A stretch of DNA of 31,387 nt from a virus. The stretch lies in the IMG/VR virus record IMGVR_UViG_3300032304_001632, positions 1 through 31,387 of that record; one strand, given 5' to 3'. Below, piece after piece: positions 12,481-21,060 of this stretch. The notes under the pieces were generated by a model that saw only the letters and a list, made by a program, of their open reading frames with translations, ran no database searches and was not told the DNA's origin. Position numbers and translations under genes: made by a program. Positions within the stretch are counted from its first letter, which is position 1; every line of letters starts with the position of its first letter.

Positions 12481-13482
12481 ATGAAGAAGTTACTTATTAT
12501 TTTATTTGTGGTGATGACCACAAATATATTTTCTCAAGGTGTTGCAATTAACACAGACGCATCTAACCCAGATGCATCAGCAATTTTAGATGTTAAAGCA
12601 ACTGATAAAGGTGTCTTAGTACCTAGAATGACACAATCACAAAAAAATGCAATTACATCACCAGCAACTGGGTTGTTAATATATCAATCAGATGGAGCTT
12701 CTGGATTTTATTATTATGATGGTTCTGCATGGGTAATAATGAACTCTGGTAATACCGTATCTGCTGGTAGCTCAAATTATATACAAAACGGAACGTTAGT
12801 ACAAACTGCTAATTATAACATTAGTGGTAATGGAACTGTAGGTACTAACTTAAGTGTTGGTGGTAACGTAACTACAAATGGTTATGTTAGAATGCTTGAA
12901 GCTGGAACAACCCCAACCTATCATACTACAATTCAAAGTGGTGATTTAACTGGTGCTAATTTATCGTTAACATTACCAACATCTAATGGTGCTAGTGGTG
13001 AATACTTAAAAACTGATGGTGCTGGTGTTACATCATGGAGTACATTAACACAAGCTGGTGTAACAGTTAATCAAACAGCAACTATAATACCCACAACAAC
13101 CACAATGGCAACTATAACTGGACTTACAACTACGTTTACAGCAGATGCTAATCATGTTTATTTTATATCGACAGCTGGGTGCATCTACGATGCTGCATCA
13201 ACAACAAATAGAAACGTGAATTCACAAATATCGATATATGTTGACGGTGTTGTAATAAATGGTGGAACATCTGTAGCTACAGCTCAAAATTTTGCAACAA
13301 CAGCACGTTGGGGTTACGGACCCTGGTCTATAAATTTAGTTGTTTCATTGAGTGCTGGTAGCCACACTATTGATGTGAGAGGAAACCGAAGAGCCGAATC
13401 AAATACAGATAACCCAACAATTGGTGGGACCGCTGGCAGTATATGTCAAGGTTCACTTACGGTTTTAACATTAACTAAATAA
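12481..13482 (+). CDS. Secreted surface or fibre-like protein
   Basis: 333 residues with a classic signal peptide (MKKLLIILFVVMTTNIFS, cut before QG). The mature start GVAINTDASNPDASAILDVK and the following KGVLVPRMTQSQKNAI, then TGLLIYQSDGASGFYYYDGS, are a module common in secreted Flavobacterium proteins and also in tail-fibre-like proteins. The middle is low-complexity beta (NLSVGGNVTTNG, YLKTDGAGVTSW), and the C-terminal 130 residues form a jelly-roll-like region ending in SLTVLTLTK. A signal peptide is odd for a virion protein; export to the host surface is more likely, perhaps to alter attachment or exclude other phages. Paired with the next gene, six bases away. Confidence 0.75.
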   Translation: MKKLLIILFVVMTTNIFSQGVAINTDASNPDASAILDVKATDKGVLVPRMTQSQKNAITSPATGLLIYQSDGASGFYYYDGSAWVIMNSGNTVSAGSSNYIQNGTLVQTANYNISGNGTVGTNLSVGGNVTTNGYVRMLEAGTTPTYHTTIQSGDLTGANLSLTLPTSNGASGEYLKTDGAGVTSWSTLTQAGVTVNQTATIIPTTTTMATITGLTTTFTADANHVYFISTAGCIYDAASTTNRNVNSQISIYVDGVVINGGTSVATAQNFATTARWGYGPWSINLVVSLSAGSHTIDVRGNRRAESNTDNPTIGGTAGSICQGSLTVLTLTK

Positions 13483-13488
13483 ATTGAT

Positions 13489-14721
13489 ATGAAAATACTA
13501 TTCAGTTTATTAATATTATTATCCTTCAATTCTTTATCCCAAGGTAGATTTATTGTAAATGGAACTGCTTTAAAGTTAGTAACAACTGGCTCTGCTAAAA
13601 TAATTCTAAATGATTACAACTACCTTAACCAAACTGGTTTATCAGTTAGTGTTGAAGGTGATTGGAATTTTGTAGGTTCAGCTAACCAAAGAATAGTAGG
13701 TGTAAGTCAATTTGAAAATTTAACAATAAATAAAACGAGTGGTGAAATATTATTAGATAATGATATTTCAGTAACGGGTAATATTACGATGACTAATGGT
13801 AATATAAATTTAAATGGTAATATACTTGATTTGGGTACAACTGGTTCAATTATAAATGAAACAAATATCAATAAATTATATTCAACATCAACAGCGTCTT
13901 ATATTAAAGTTACTAGAACAATTGGTAGTGGTGTATCTATTAACCCAGGTAATATTGGGTTATCTTTAGTAACTACCAATGCATTAGGTAGTACAGAAAT
14001 TAGACGAAGAAATGAAATAGTTGATGTTGGTTCATCAAACATGAGTATTGATAGAGTATATTCAGTTTTCCCAACTACAAATAATGGTAGCCTTAATGCA
14101 ACCTTAAATGTTAATTATTTTAATTCTGAATTAAATGGTTTAGATGAAAATTCATTAGTAACTTATAGAAGACCAACACCAAGTTCACCGTGGGAAAATA
14201 AAAGTGGTATAAACACACAAACAACTTTAGCTGGTGGTGGAACTGGTATAGTTCAAAATTTAAATTGGATGGAATTTTCTGAAGTTACATTGGCAGCAGA
14301 TGCAGACCCATTACCAATTGAATTAATCAGTTTTGAAGGGACTAATATTGATAGTTATAATTTATTAACCTGGTCAAGTGCAACTGAACATAATAATGAT
14401 TATTATTTAGTAGAACGTTCAACAGACGGGTTTAGTTGGTCTGTAGTCAACAATCAGAACGGTGCTGGTAATTCCACATCTAAAATTGATTATAATTTCA
14501 GAGACTTCACTTATGAAGTAGCAATTAATTATTATAGATTAACTCAGGTAGATATTGACGGTCAATCAGAAACTTTTAAAACAATAAGTCTTAACAATCT
14601 TGGTAAAACAAAAGAAGTCTTATACTTTACAAATTTATTAGGTCAAATTGTGAATGATGATGTTAAAGGTTATTTAATTGTTCATTATACCGATGGTACA
14701 ACTGAAAGAATTTATAGATAA
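13489..14721 (+). CDS. Secreted protein with C-terminal region like type IX secretion cargo
   Basis: 410 residues. Signal peptide MKILFSLLILLSFNSLS before QG, the same cleavage pattern as the neighbour. Residues 30-140 are repetitive beta (NLTINKTSGEILLDNDISVT, then GNITMTNGNINLNGN). Near 270-350 is the typical Bacteroidetes sequence LPIELISFEG, NLLTWSSATEHNNDYYLVER, then NYYRLTQVDIDGQSE. The end (NLLGQIVNDDVKGYLIVHYT, then DGTTERIYR) resembles a type A sorting domain of the type IX secretion system, but slightly shortened. A phage gene that appears to use this Bacteroidetes-only export route suggests capture from the host. Confidence 0.75.
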   Translation: MKILFSLLILLSFNSLSQGRFIVNGTALKLVTTGSAKIILNDYNYLNQTGLSVSVEGDWNFVGSANQRIVGVSQFENLTINKTSGEILLDNDISVTGNITMTNGNINLNGNILDLGTTGSIINETNINKLYSTSTASYIKVTRTIGSGVSINPGNIGLSLVTTNALGSTEIRRRNEIVDVGSSNMSIDRVYSVFPTTNNGSLNATLNVNYFNSELNGLDENSLVTYRRPTPSSPWENKSGINTQTTLAGGGTGIVQNLNWMEFSEVTLAADADPLPIELISFEGTNIDSYNLLTWSSATEHNNDYYLVERSTDGFSWSVVNNQNGAGNSTSKIDYNFRDFTYEVAINYYRLTQVDIDGQSETFKTISLNNLGKTKEVLYFTNLLGQIVNDDVKGYLIVHYTDGTTERIYR

Positions 14722-14743
14722 TTAAAAATAAAGTAAAAATAAA

Positions 14744-14774
14744 AAGGTAATCATTTGGTGGTTACCTTTTTTTT
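14744..14774 (+). terminator. Rho-independent terminator
   Basis: GGTAATC-ATTTGGT-GGTTACC hairpin followed by eight T. Its loop contains the TTTG of the next promoter, so terminator and promoter are interlocked. Confidence 0.8.
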
Positions 14775-14785
14775 ATGTATCTTTG
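14754..14785 (+). promoter_or_regulatory. Bacteroidetes-type promoter of RNA ligase 1
   Basis: TTTG at 14754-14757, 20 bases, TATCTTTG at 14778-14785. It lies downstream of an in-frame ATG at 14775, so that ATG cannot be the start; ATG 14805 is. Confidence 0.8.
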
Positions 14786-14804
14786 CAAACAAATAAAAAA
14801 TAAT

Positions 14805-15386
14805 ATGTTAGCAATAATAGATTACATTAAAAAATATGGTTTAGAAAAAGCAATATCTGAATTTAATTTGGTTTGTAAAGAATATAAACATAAGGTTCTA
14901 TTAAAATACAATCAGATAGAATCTGACATGTCAATACCAGAAGTTCAAGATTGTAGAGGTATAATACTTGAAAGAGGTACTTGGAATGTAATGTCATTGG
15001 CCTTTAGAAAATTCTTTAATAGTGGTGAAACACATGCAGCAAAAATAGATTGGGATACAGCACACATCTTAAATAAAGAAGATGGTTGCTGTCATGAAGA
15101 TACAATTATTATAACTGAGGATGGTGAAATGACAATCCGTTATATATGTGAAACCGAATACTCTGGTAAAGTTTTATCATTTGATTTAGAAACAAATGAA
15201 CCAGTATATGATGAAATAGTTAATTATTCAATTAAAAATAATATTAATAATTGGTTTGAGATTGACTTAGAAGATGGTACTACTATTAAACTAACTGGTA
15301 ATCACAAAGTATGGTTACCTAATCTAAAGTGCTACCGTAGGGTTGATGAATTGACTGAGTATAATGAATTCTTATTAATTACTTAA
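14805..15386 (+). CDS. RNA ligase 1 N-terminal part fused to split-intein N half
   Basis: 193 residues from ATG 14805. Residues 1-94 are the start of a T4 Rnl1-type RNA ligase (EVQDCRGIILERG, AFRKFFNSGE) and end in the nucleotidyl-transfer motif KEDG with the catalytic Lys at 91. Residues 95-193 are an intein N half: Cys at +1, block A (CCHEDTIIITEDGEM), block B with the T-x-x-H motif (LEDGTTIKLTGNHKVW), then a stop. The break is between Gly and the Ser that follows it in T4 (KEDG|S). The C half with the matching start is at 16452. Joined, the exteins would give 94 + 278 = 372 residues, close to the 374 of T4 Rnl1. The enzyme seals RNA with 5'-phosphate and 3'-OH ends and in T4 repairs cleaved tRNA. 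It cannot work before trans-splicing, because motif I is separated from the rest. Confidence 0.9.
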   Translation: MLAIIDYIKKYGLEKAISEFNLVCKEYKHKVLLKYNQIESDMSIPEVQDCRGIILERGTWNVMSLAFRKFFNSGETHAAKIDWDTAHILNKEDGCCHEDTIIITEDGEMTIRYICETEYSGKVLSFDLETNEPVYDEIVNYSIKNNINNWFEIDLEDGTTIKLTGNHKVWLPNLKCYRRVDELTEYNEFLLIT

Positions 15387-15424
15387 AAAATTTGATACTC
15401 ATCTAACTTTTCAAGTATTAACTG

Positions 15425-15432
15425 ATATTTAT
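15425..15432 (+). promoter_or_regulatory. ATATTTAT motif, putative late promoter
   Basis: Exact octamer 17 bases before the homing endonuclease at 15450, inside the fractured ligase locus. Confidence 0.5.
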
Positions 15433-15449
15433 TAATAAAGATATTAGTT

Positions 15450-16364
15450 ATGAATGTAAAATGTAAGAAGTGTGGTGGTGAATTTAATAATAAAATGTTT
15501 AAATTACATGTTAGAAATTCACACATAGATGAATTTAATAATGAAGATGAAATGGAGTTATTTGTACTTAACAATAGATTTAATCTAACTGATGAATTAA
15601 TTGGTTATTTAATTAGTAAATACGAAAATGATGGTTCAGTGTTTTCGTTAGTTAATGAATATGGTATACCACATAAAAGTTTATCGTTATTGTTTAAATT
15701 AAGTGGTGTTAAATTGAAAACATTAGGTGAGGTGGCTAAACAGAAATCAGTTAGGGATAAATATAGTAAAACATGTTTAAAAAATCATGGTGTTTCTAAT
15801 GTTTCAAAATCAGATGTGGTAAAGGAAAAGAAGAAAAAAACATTTATTGAAAATTATGGTGTTGATAATATTTTCAAGAGTGATGAGTTTAAAGACACTA
15901 TAAATGATATCATGTTAACCAAGTATGGTGTTAAACGAATAGCTAATTGGGATTATTTAACTGATGAACAGAAAAGTGAACGCATTAAGAAATTAAATAG
16001 TGGTGGTTCTTCTAAGTTAGAGAAAAGAGTAGGTAAGATTTTAGTCGAAATGGGGGTAAAGTTCGAAGTACAATTTGAATTAAAAGGTAAGATATATGAT
16101 TATTATATTAAAGGTACAAACATATTAATAGAGGTTAATGGTGATTTCTGGCACGCCAACCCAAGTAAATATAAAGCGACAGATATTTTACCATTTCCAA
16201 ATAAAAGTGTAGTTGCTGAATCATTATGGAAGAAAGATGAAAAAAAGTTAAATATTGCTTTGAAAAATGGTTATAATGTATTACCTTTATGGGAAATGGA
16301 TATTAGACCATTAAATGATATAGAATTAGAGTTATTTATATTAGAAAAAATTAATAATTTATAG
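15450..16364 (+). CDS. Vsr-like (EDxHD-type) homing endonuclease inside the split ligase
   Basis: 304 residues. An N-terminal CxxC...HxxxxH finger (CKKCGGEFNNKMFKLHVRNS, then H) is followed by two NUMOD-type repeats (KNHGVSNVSKSD and ENYGVDNIFKSDEF). The C-terminal domain has the very-short-patch-repair fold: GSSKLEKRVGKILVEMGVKF, DYYIKGTNILIEVNGDFWHA, then WKKDEKKLNIALKNGYNVLP and LWEMDI. The E, D, W-H and D residues fit the EDxHD family of which I-Bth0305I is the known member. The same type of enzyme has been described between split-intein halves of other fractured phage genes, so its position here is typical. Confidence 0.88.
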   Translation: MNVKCKKCGGEFNNKMFKLHVRNSHIDEFNNEDEMELFVLNNRFNLTDELIGYLISKYENDGSVFSLVNEYGIPHKSLSLLFKLSGVKLKTLGEVAKQKSVRDKYSKTCLKNHGVSNVSKSDVVKEKKKKTFIENYGVDNIFKSDEFKDTINDIMLTKYGVKRIANWDYLTDEQKSERIKKLNSGGSSKLEKRVGKILVEMGVKFEVQFELKGKIYDYYIKGTNILIEVNGDFWHANPSKYKATDILPFPNKSVVAESLWKKDEKKLNIALKNGYNVLPLWEMDIRPLNDIELELFILEKINNL

Positions 16365-16451
16365 TAGGGAATCTGAAAATTACCCTCATCGATATTTGTA
16401 GGACCGCTGTGAGTTAGTGGGAAGTCTATCAACTATAATAAATGATATAAT
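16365..16451 (+). other. Gap before the intein C half, with a possible stem
   Basis: Contains GACCGCT / AGTGG..GTC arms at about 16402-16427 that can form a helix, and a GGG/CCC pair upstream. No promoter of either class is evident. It could be a leader controlling translation of the downstream half; I see no group I intron core. Confidence 0.3.
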
Positions 16452-17402
16452 ATGAAAATAGTTAAAATAAAAAATATTAAAGAAATTGAATGTATCTCTA
16501 AGAGATATGATATTCAAACAAAAGAAACTAATAATTTTTTTGCTAATGGTATACTGGTACATAACTCTATGATACAAGTTTATTGGGATTGGCATGATAT
16601 GATGTGGTATGCTGGAACTACTGGAACTGCAAATGGTGAGGGTGAAGTTAATAACAAATATGGTACAACATTTAATGACCTATTTTGGGATACCGTTAAC
16701 AACAAATATACATTCAATGAATGTTTGTTGAACAAAGACCTTATATATGTCTTTGAGTTATGTACACCATATAACATTGTTGTTACACCACACGGTGAAT
16801 CATCAGCAAAATTATTGGCTGTTAGAAATAGATTAACATTAAAAGAACTATCACAAGCTGATTTATATATGGTTTCAGAATCATTGGGGATACCATTGGT
16901 TAAAGCATATGATTTAAATGTTGGTAATGCTGATGAGTTAGCTAAAACATTAGTTGGTATGCCATGGTCTGAAGAAGGATATGTTGTTAGAGATGCTAAT
17001 GATAATAGAGTTAAAATCAAAAATCCAGCATATTTGGCCGTTCACCACTTAAAAGGTAAAACTGCTGAACACAACATAATGACTATCGTTAAAACTAATG
17101 AAATCGAAGAATTCGCTTCAACGTTTCCAGGTAGAAAGGAAGAATTGTATCGTTTAAAAGAAGGATACGATGAATTGGTATCCAAGTTGGAATCAATATG
17201 GTCTGAACTTGATGAAATAAGACCATCTGATGCATCTTCTGGTGAAAGAAAGAGGTTTGCTATGTCATTAATGGAAACAACTGCTAAACACGATTTAAAA
17301 ATGTTTACTGGATTGTATTTTGGGTTGGTTGATGGTAAAGTGGAATCGATTAAAGAATATATGTTAAACTACGATGATAAATTGTTATATAAGATGATAT
17401 AA
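16452..17402 (+). CDS. Split-intein C half fused to RNA ligase 1 C-terminal part
   Basis: 316 residues. Residues 1-38 are an intein C half with block F (RYDIQTKETNNFFANG) and block G (ILVHN) ending in Asn, followed by Ser as +1 nucleophile. Ser is the natural residue after KEDG in T4 Rnl1. The extein (278 residues) carries the remaining ligase motifs: YVFELCTPYNIVV (motif III-like region), EEGYVVRD (motif IV) and RVKIKNPAYLAVH (motif V), then the C-terminal domain. It pairs with the N half at 14805. Naturally split inteins fold and splice when the halves meet, so active ligase would appear only when both parts are made. Confidence 0.9.
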   Translation: MKIVKIKNIKEIECISKRYDIQTKETNNFFANGILVHNSMIQVYWDWHDMMWYAGTTGTANGEGEVNNKYGTTFNDLFWDTVNNKYTFNECLLNKDLIYVFELCTPYNIVVTPHGESSAKLLAVRNRLTLKELSQADLYMVSESLGIPLVKAYDLNVGNADELAKTLVGMPWSEEGYVVRDANDNRVKIKNPAYLAVHHLKGKTAEHNIMTIVKTNEIEEFASTFPGRKEELYRLKEGYDELVSKLESIWSELDEIRPSDASSGERKRFAMSLMETTAKHDLKMFTGLYFGLVDGKVESIKEYMLNYDDKLLYKMI

Positions 17403-17413
17403 AAATAAATAAA

Positions 17414-17444
17414 TTGCAAAATTCAAATATTATTTGTATATTTG
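17414..17444 (+). promoter_or_regulatory. Bacteroidetes-type promoter of RNA ligase 2
   Basis: TTG at 17414-17416, 20 bases, TATATTTG at 17437-17444. It places the gene start at ATG 17466. Confidence 0.82.
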
Positions 17445-17465
17445 CACGTATTAATACATGAAACT

Positions 17466-18536
17466 ATGAAAAAAATGATTAAATACCCATCTACCCCTCA
17501 ATTTAGAGAAGTAGTGGTTAACGTAAATAGAAGAAATAATTTTGTTGGGTTAGATGAAAATGGTGATGCTATTTATGACCCTAGTTTACCAAAACCAATT
17601 ATCACATTTAAGGGTACTGTAAAATTACATGGTACAAGTGCAGCTGTATTATGGAATGAGGTTTCTGATTTATGGTGTCAATCTCGTGGTAATATTATCA
17701 CACCAGAAAAAGATAACGCTGGCTTCGCTTGGTATGTTGAATCTAAAAAAGAAGTATTTCTTGAATTAATTAATGAAATTAAAGCTAAGTTTAACATTGA
17801 TACATCAATGAACACTATCGGTGTTTATATGGAATGGGCTGGTTCTAACATCCAAAAAAATGTTGGGATTTGTAATATTGATAAAACTGCTTTTATCTAT
17901 GGTATTAAGATTTCACCATTTAATGATGTTGATGATGAAAATTCAACAGCATATTGGGTTGATTATTCTGGTTTTAGAAGTAATGAAAATAGAATCTATA
18001 ATATGTTAGATTTTAAAACCTTTGAAGTTGAAATTGATTTTAATCGTCCAGAATTAGCTCAAAATTTAATTTATGACCTAACAATGGAAGTTGAAAAAGA
18101 ATGCCCAGTTGCAAAAGCTTTTGGTTTTGATAGCACAATTGGTGAAGGGATTGTTTTCTCTCATATTTTTGATAATGGTTCTAGAGTTTTTTTTAAATCA
18201 AAGGGTGATGCGCATGCTGGTGTTAGTAAAGTTAAAACTATTAAAAGAGTTGATGATGTAAAAATCAATAAATGTATCGAAGTTGCTGAAAAAGTCACAC
18301 CTAATTGGAGACTTGAACAAATGTTAACTGAAACTTTTGATTTAATTAATGGTGGACAATTAGATGTGAAAAAAACTGGTGATTTTATTAAATCAGTTGT
18401 TAATGATATCATCAAAGAAGAAACAATAACTATTAGTGAGAATGATTTAGAATTGAAAGATATTACTAAATATGTTTCACAAATTTCCAAAGAATTCTTT
18501 TTCAATAGATTAAATCAAGTAAATGGTCTTATTTAA
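17466..18536 (+). CDS. T4 Rnl2-like RNA ligase
   Basis: 356 residues from ATG 17466; an upstream in-frame TTG at 17442 overlaps the promoter and is rejected. Nucleotidyltransferase motifs are in order: I VKLHGTSAA with catalytic K53, III FIYGIKI (143-149) preceded by GVYMEWAG, IV GEGIVF (226-231), V FFKSKGD (242-248). The K-x-H-G form of motif I and the overall length fit the Rnl2 family, which seals nicks in duplex RNA. A C-terminal helical domain follows (270-356). With Rnl1 and the kinase/2H enzyme it gives the phage both single-strand and duplex RNA sealing. Confidence 0.88.
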   Translation: MKKMIKYPSTPQFREVVVNVNRRNNFVGLDENGDAIYDPSLPKPIITFKGTVKLHGTSAAVLWNEVSDLWCQSRGNIITPEKDNAGFAWYVESKKEVFLELINEIKAKFNIDTSMNTIGVYMEWAGSNIQKNVGICNIDKTAFIYGIKISPFNDVDDENSTAYWVDYSGFRSNENRIYNMLDFKTFEVEIDFNRPELAQNLIYDLTMEVEKECPVAKAFGFDSTIGEGIVFSHIFDNGSRVFFKSKGDAHAGVSKVKTIKRVDDVKINKCIEVAEKVTPNWRLEQMLTETFDLINGGQLDVKKTGDFIKSVVNDIIKEETITISENDLELKDITKYVSQISKEFFFNRLNQVNGLI

Positions 18537-18587
18537 GTCTTGATTTTTTAATAAAATAACGTATATTAATAATCAAACAATTGAATT

Positions 18588-18818
18588 ATGAGTAGAGTAA
18601 AATATGTAAATAAAGTTTTTAGGTTATTAAAGGGAATTGAAGTATCATTTAAGGGTATTCCAGAACCATTAAAATTTAAATCAGGTGAAGAATTTCACAT
18701 TGTTGCTGATGTTTTATACATGAATGGGTTTCCATTACCAGCAATGTTTCAAGCACCTATAATTAATTGGATAGAGTCAAACCCTAGATTATTTATAGAT
18801 GATACAAGAAAATTCTAA
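18588..18818 (+). CDS. Small hypothetical protein
   Basis: 76 residues, mixed alpha/beta (RLLKGIEVSFKGIPEPLKFK, FHIVADVLYMNGFPLP, then IINWIESNPRLFIDD). Its end overlaps the start of the RNase H gene by 20 bases, indicating coupled translation. No family recognised. Confidence 0.7.
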   Translation: MSRVKYVNKVFRLLKGIEVSFKGIPEPLKFKSGEEFHIVADVLYMNGFPLPAMFQAPIINWIESNPRLFIDDTRKF

Positions 18819-19197
18819 ACCGACTACTGGTATATGTGTTGATGGTGGTACCGAAGGTAATCCTGGACCATGTTTTTATAGGGGTGTTAACTTGGAAACG
18901 GGTGAAATAATCTTTGAAGAACATTTGGGTCCAGGAACCAACAACATTGCTGAGTTTTTGGGGGTATGTCATGCAATTCACTATTGTAGTAAAAATGGTA
19001 TTGAACCAAATATTTGGTCAGATAGTAAAACTGCAATTGCCTGGGTTAGGGATAAAAAACATAAGTCAACATTTGATGGTGAATTAACTAAAAGAATGGA
19101 TAAGGCTTGTGATTTCCTCAAATCTAACGACATTAAAATAAATAAGTGGCTAACTAAGGAATGGGGTGAAATTCCAGCTGATTTTGGAAGAAAATAA
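18799..19197 (+). CDS. rnhA: Ribonuclease H (type 1)
   Basis: 132 residues. The four acidic active-site residues are visible: D15 in ICVDGG, E52 in NIAEFLG, D75 in IWSDSKTA and D128 in PADFG. It cuts the RNA of RNA-DNA hybrids, for example Okazaki primers or R-loops. The length is that of a minimal RNase HI, lacking the basic handle region. It overlaps the previous gene. Confidence 0.9.
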   Translation: MIQENSKPTTGICVDGGTEGNPGPCFYRGVNLETGEIIFEEHLGPGTNNIAEFLGVCHAIHYCSKNGIEPNIWSDSKTAIAWVRDKKHKSTFDGELTKRMDKACDFLKSNDIKINKWLTKEWGEIPADFGRK

Positions 19198-19202
19198 ATA
19201 AT

Positions 19203-19370
19203 ATGTTTGAAAATTTTAAAAAAATATTTTATTGGGCAATATTAATTTGCTTAAGTTTTGTATGTGTTATTTTAACACTTAAATTGATTTATTACTTGTT
19301 GATAGTACTAGCCACAATTGGGTTAGCATTAATTATTAAAACATTATATGAAAAATATGGAAGAAACTAA
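19203..19370 (+). CDS. Small two-helix membrane protein
   Basis: 55 residues. Two hydrophobic segments (ILICLSFVCVILTLKLIYYL, then LIVLATIGLALII) with a short amphipathic start MFENFKK and a charged end. It begins five bases after the RNase H stop and overlaps the next gene. Could be an accessory lysis or membrane protein; no family recognised. Confidence 0.65.
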   Translation: MFENFKKIFYWAILICLSFVCVILTLKLIYYLLIVLATIGLALIIKTLYEKYGRN

Positions 19371-20112
19371 AACACCTTATGAATGGTGTGTTGAATATAA
19401 TATAAGGGTATTAGATTTAAAGGAATGGCCAGTAGAATACTATGGGTCAAAACAAAAACATTATTTTGAAATGTCGTTTGTTGGTAGAGATGAATTTTTG
19501 GAATTAATTTCATCTTGCACTGTTAAACCAAATTCGCAACCAAGAAAAAGTGAAGAATATTTGGAATGGAGAATGTATGGATTATGTAATTATCAGTTTA
19601 ATACTATACATGGGGGTATTCAATTCGGTCATGCTGTGGTTGAGTATAATAATATAATGTTAGATGGTAATTCTAATATGCAAAGTGTTAATTTTAGTCC
19701 TGAATTAGTTAAATCTATTTTAATTCCTTTTAATAAATGGAGAAAAAAAGATAAAACATTTATTATCCTAAACGGGGGTACTACTAATAATGATTCTGAT
19801 TTAGGTAGTATGCAAAAACATAGAAATATGTTATACGATAATGGTGTTTTATTCTCTGAGTTCTATGAACCAGATTTAAATAATGCACTAACATCAATTT
19901 GTTTTTTAGTTGATGAACGTGTTTGGAATAAAGAGTTATATCAAGATTTTGTACCAGAGGTTTTACCATGGTCTAAAAATAAACCTTCAGAAAAGAAACT
20001 ATTAGAGTTAGAAAATAGAAATAAAGTTAATTATGAACATTGGGTGACCAAAATAGGCGGTGAAACAAATACTTTCCTACGTAAATTTTTAAAAGATAAA
20101 AAATTGTTATAA
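19348..20112 (+). CDS. Conserved phage protein, peptidyl-tRNA hydrolase 2-like
   Basis: 254 residues (ATG 19357 is an equally good start, three residues in). The centre has GGIQFGHAVVEYN, DKTFIILNGGTTNN, GVLFSEFYEPDLNNALTS and ICFLVDERVWN. These follow the order of PTH2 proteins (Q-x-x-HA, then a strand, then an acidic-loop and T-S-I segment), and the family is common in large phages as a hypothetical protein. A PTH2-type enzyme would free tRNA from stalled peptidyl-tRNA, which would suit the tRNA theme. The assignment is from memory of motifs only. Confidence 0.5.
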   Translation: MKNMEETKTPYEWCVEYNIRVLDLKEWPVEYYGSKQKHYFEMSFVGRDEFLELISSCTVKPNSQPRKSEEYLEWRMYGLCNYQFNTIHGGIQFGHAVVEYNNIMLDGNSNMQSVNFSPELVKSILIPFNKWRKKDKTFIILNGGTTNNDSDLGSMQKHRNMLYDNGVLFSEFYEPDLNNALTSICFLVDERVWNKELYQDFVPEVLPWSKNKPSEKKLLELENRNKVNYEHWVTKIGGETNTFLRKFLKDKKLL

Positions 20113-20137
20113 AAGTGATTTTTATCGAATGTACGAT

Positions 20138-20145
20138 ATATTTAT
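20138..20145 (+). promoter_or_regulatory. ATATTTAT motif, putative late promoter
   Basis: Exact octamer 18 bases before the GIY-YIG gene at 20164. It lies inside an imperfect palindrome (ATCGAATGTACGATAT / ATATACATTCGATA) that could form a hairpin before the start. Confidence 0.5.
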
Positions 20146-20163
20146 TTATATACATTCGATACT

Positions 20164-21048
20164 ATGGTTAAAAATTATTATGTTTATCAAATAACAGATG
20201 AAGTAACGAACCAATTTTATATTGGTTCCAGGGGTTGTTATTGTGATATTAATGAGGATAAATATTTGGGGTCTCCAAAAATTTGGAAACCAAATAAAAA
20301 AAGATTAACAAAAGAAATAATTTCATCTTTTGAAAATAGGAATGATGCAATACTTTTTGAACGAAATTTGATAATTAATAATTTATCAAACGAATTGAAT
20401 ATGAATTTTAGTATACCACACCCTAATATTCATCGTGAAAACTTAATTACCGCTAAAGATAAATCTGGTAAAATAATAACTATTTATAAAGATGACCCAT
20501 TATTTGGTGTTGAATATTTTGGGGTTTCAAAGGGGTTAGTACTAGTAAAAGACTGTGAAGACAATGTATTTATGACTAATGTTACTGACCCTAGATATAT
20601 TAATGGGGAATTAACACATTATAATAAGGGTAAAAATGTTGGTTCAGAACACCATAATTTTAATAAAATATGGGTTAATAATGGTTTTAAACAAAAATTA
20701 GTAGATTCTTCAGAAATATTGATTGGTTGGGTATTTGGTACTTTACAAAAAGGGTTTGATACACCATCATCACACAAAAAAACTATATGGGTTAATTTTG
20801 AGGATAAAAATAAAAGGGTTAAAGATTCAGAAATAAATGAATACATAAGTAAAGGTTGGAAAATTGGTCGCTCAAACTTAAAAGAATATGAAAAAAGTGG
20901 TAACAGAAAAATTGTGATACCTGACTTAAAAGGTTATAAATGGATTCATAATATTGAATTAAAAGTAAACAAAAGAGTAATAAATAATCAAATTGAAGAA
21001 TTTATAAATAATGAGTGGGTTTTGGGTCGTTTTAATTTTAAAAAATAA
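20164..21048 (+). CDS. GIY-YIG homing endonuclease with C-terminal repeats
   Basis: 294 residues. N-terminal GIY-YIG domain: YYVYQITDEVTNQFYIGSRG, KYLGSPKIW and catalytic Glu in AILFERNLI. The C-terminal half has three copies of a short repeat (IWVNNGFKQKLVDSSE...GWVFG, IWVNFEDKNKRVKDSE...GWKIG, KWIHNIELKVNKRV...EWVLG), each probably one DNA-binding finger. Such repeats are usual for phage homing enzymes of this type. Confidence 0.88.
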   Translation: MVKNYYVYQITDEVTNQFYIGSRGCYCDINEDKYLGSPKIWKPNKKRLTKEIISSFENRNDAILFERNLIINNLSNELNMNFSIPHPNIHRENLITAKDKSGKIITIYKDDPLFGVEYFGVSKGLVLVKDCEDNVFMTNVTDPRYINGELTHYNKGKNVGSEHHNFNKIWVNNGFKQKLVDSSEILIGWVFGTLQKGFDTPSSHKKTIWVNFEDKNKRVKDSEINEYISKGWKIGRSNLKEYEKSGNRKIVIPDLKGYKWIHNIELKVNKRVINNQIEEFINNEWVLGRFNFKK

Positions 21049-21060
21049 ATAGGTTATTTT

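Noticed and set aside
14775-14804. Extended start of RNA ligase 1 at ATG 14775
   Set aside because: The promoter TATCTTTG lies inside this extension, so the transcript would not contain it.
16365-16451. Group I intron in the ligase locus
   Set aside because: No P7/P3 core found, and both flanks carry intein blocks in their own ORFs, so splicing is at the protein level.
17442-17465. Extended start (TTG) of RNA ligase 2
   Set aside because: It overlaps the promoter -7 element; ATG 17466 gives the normal N terminus.
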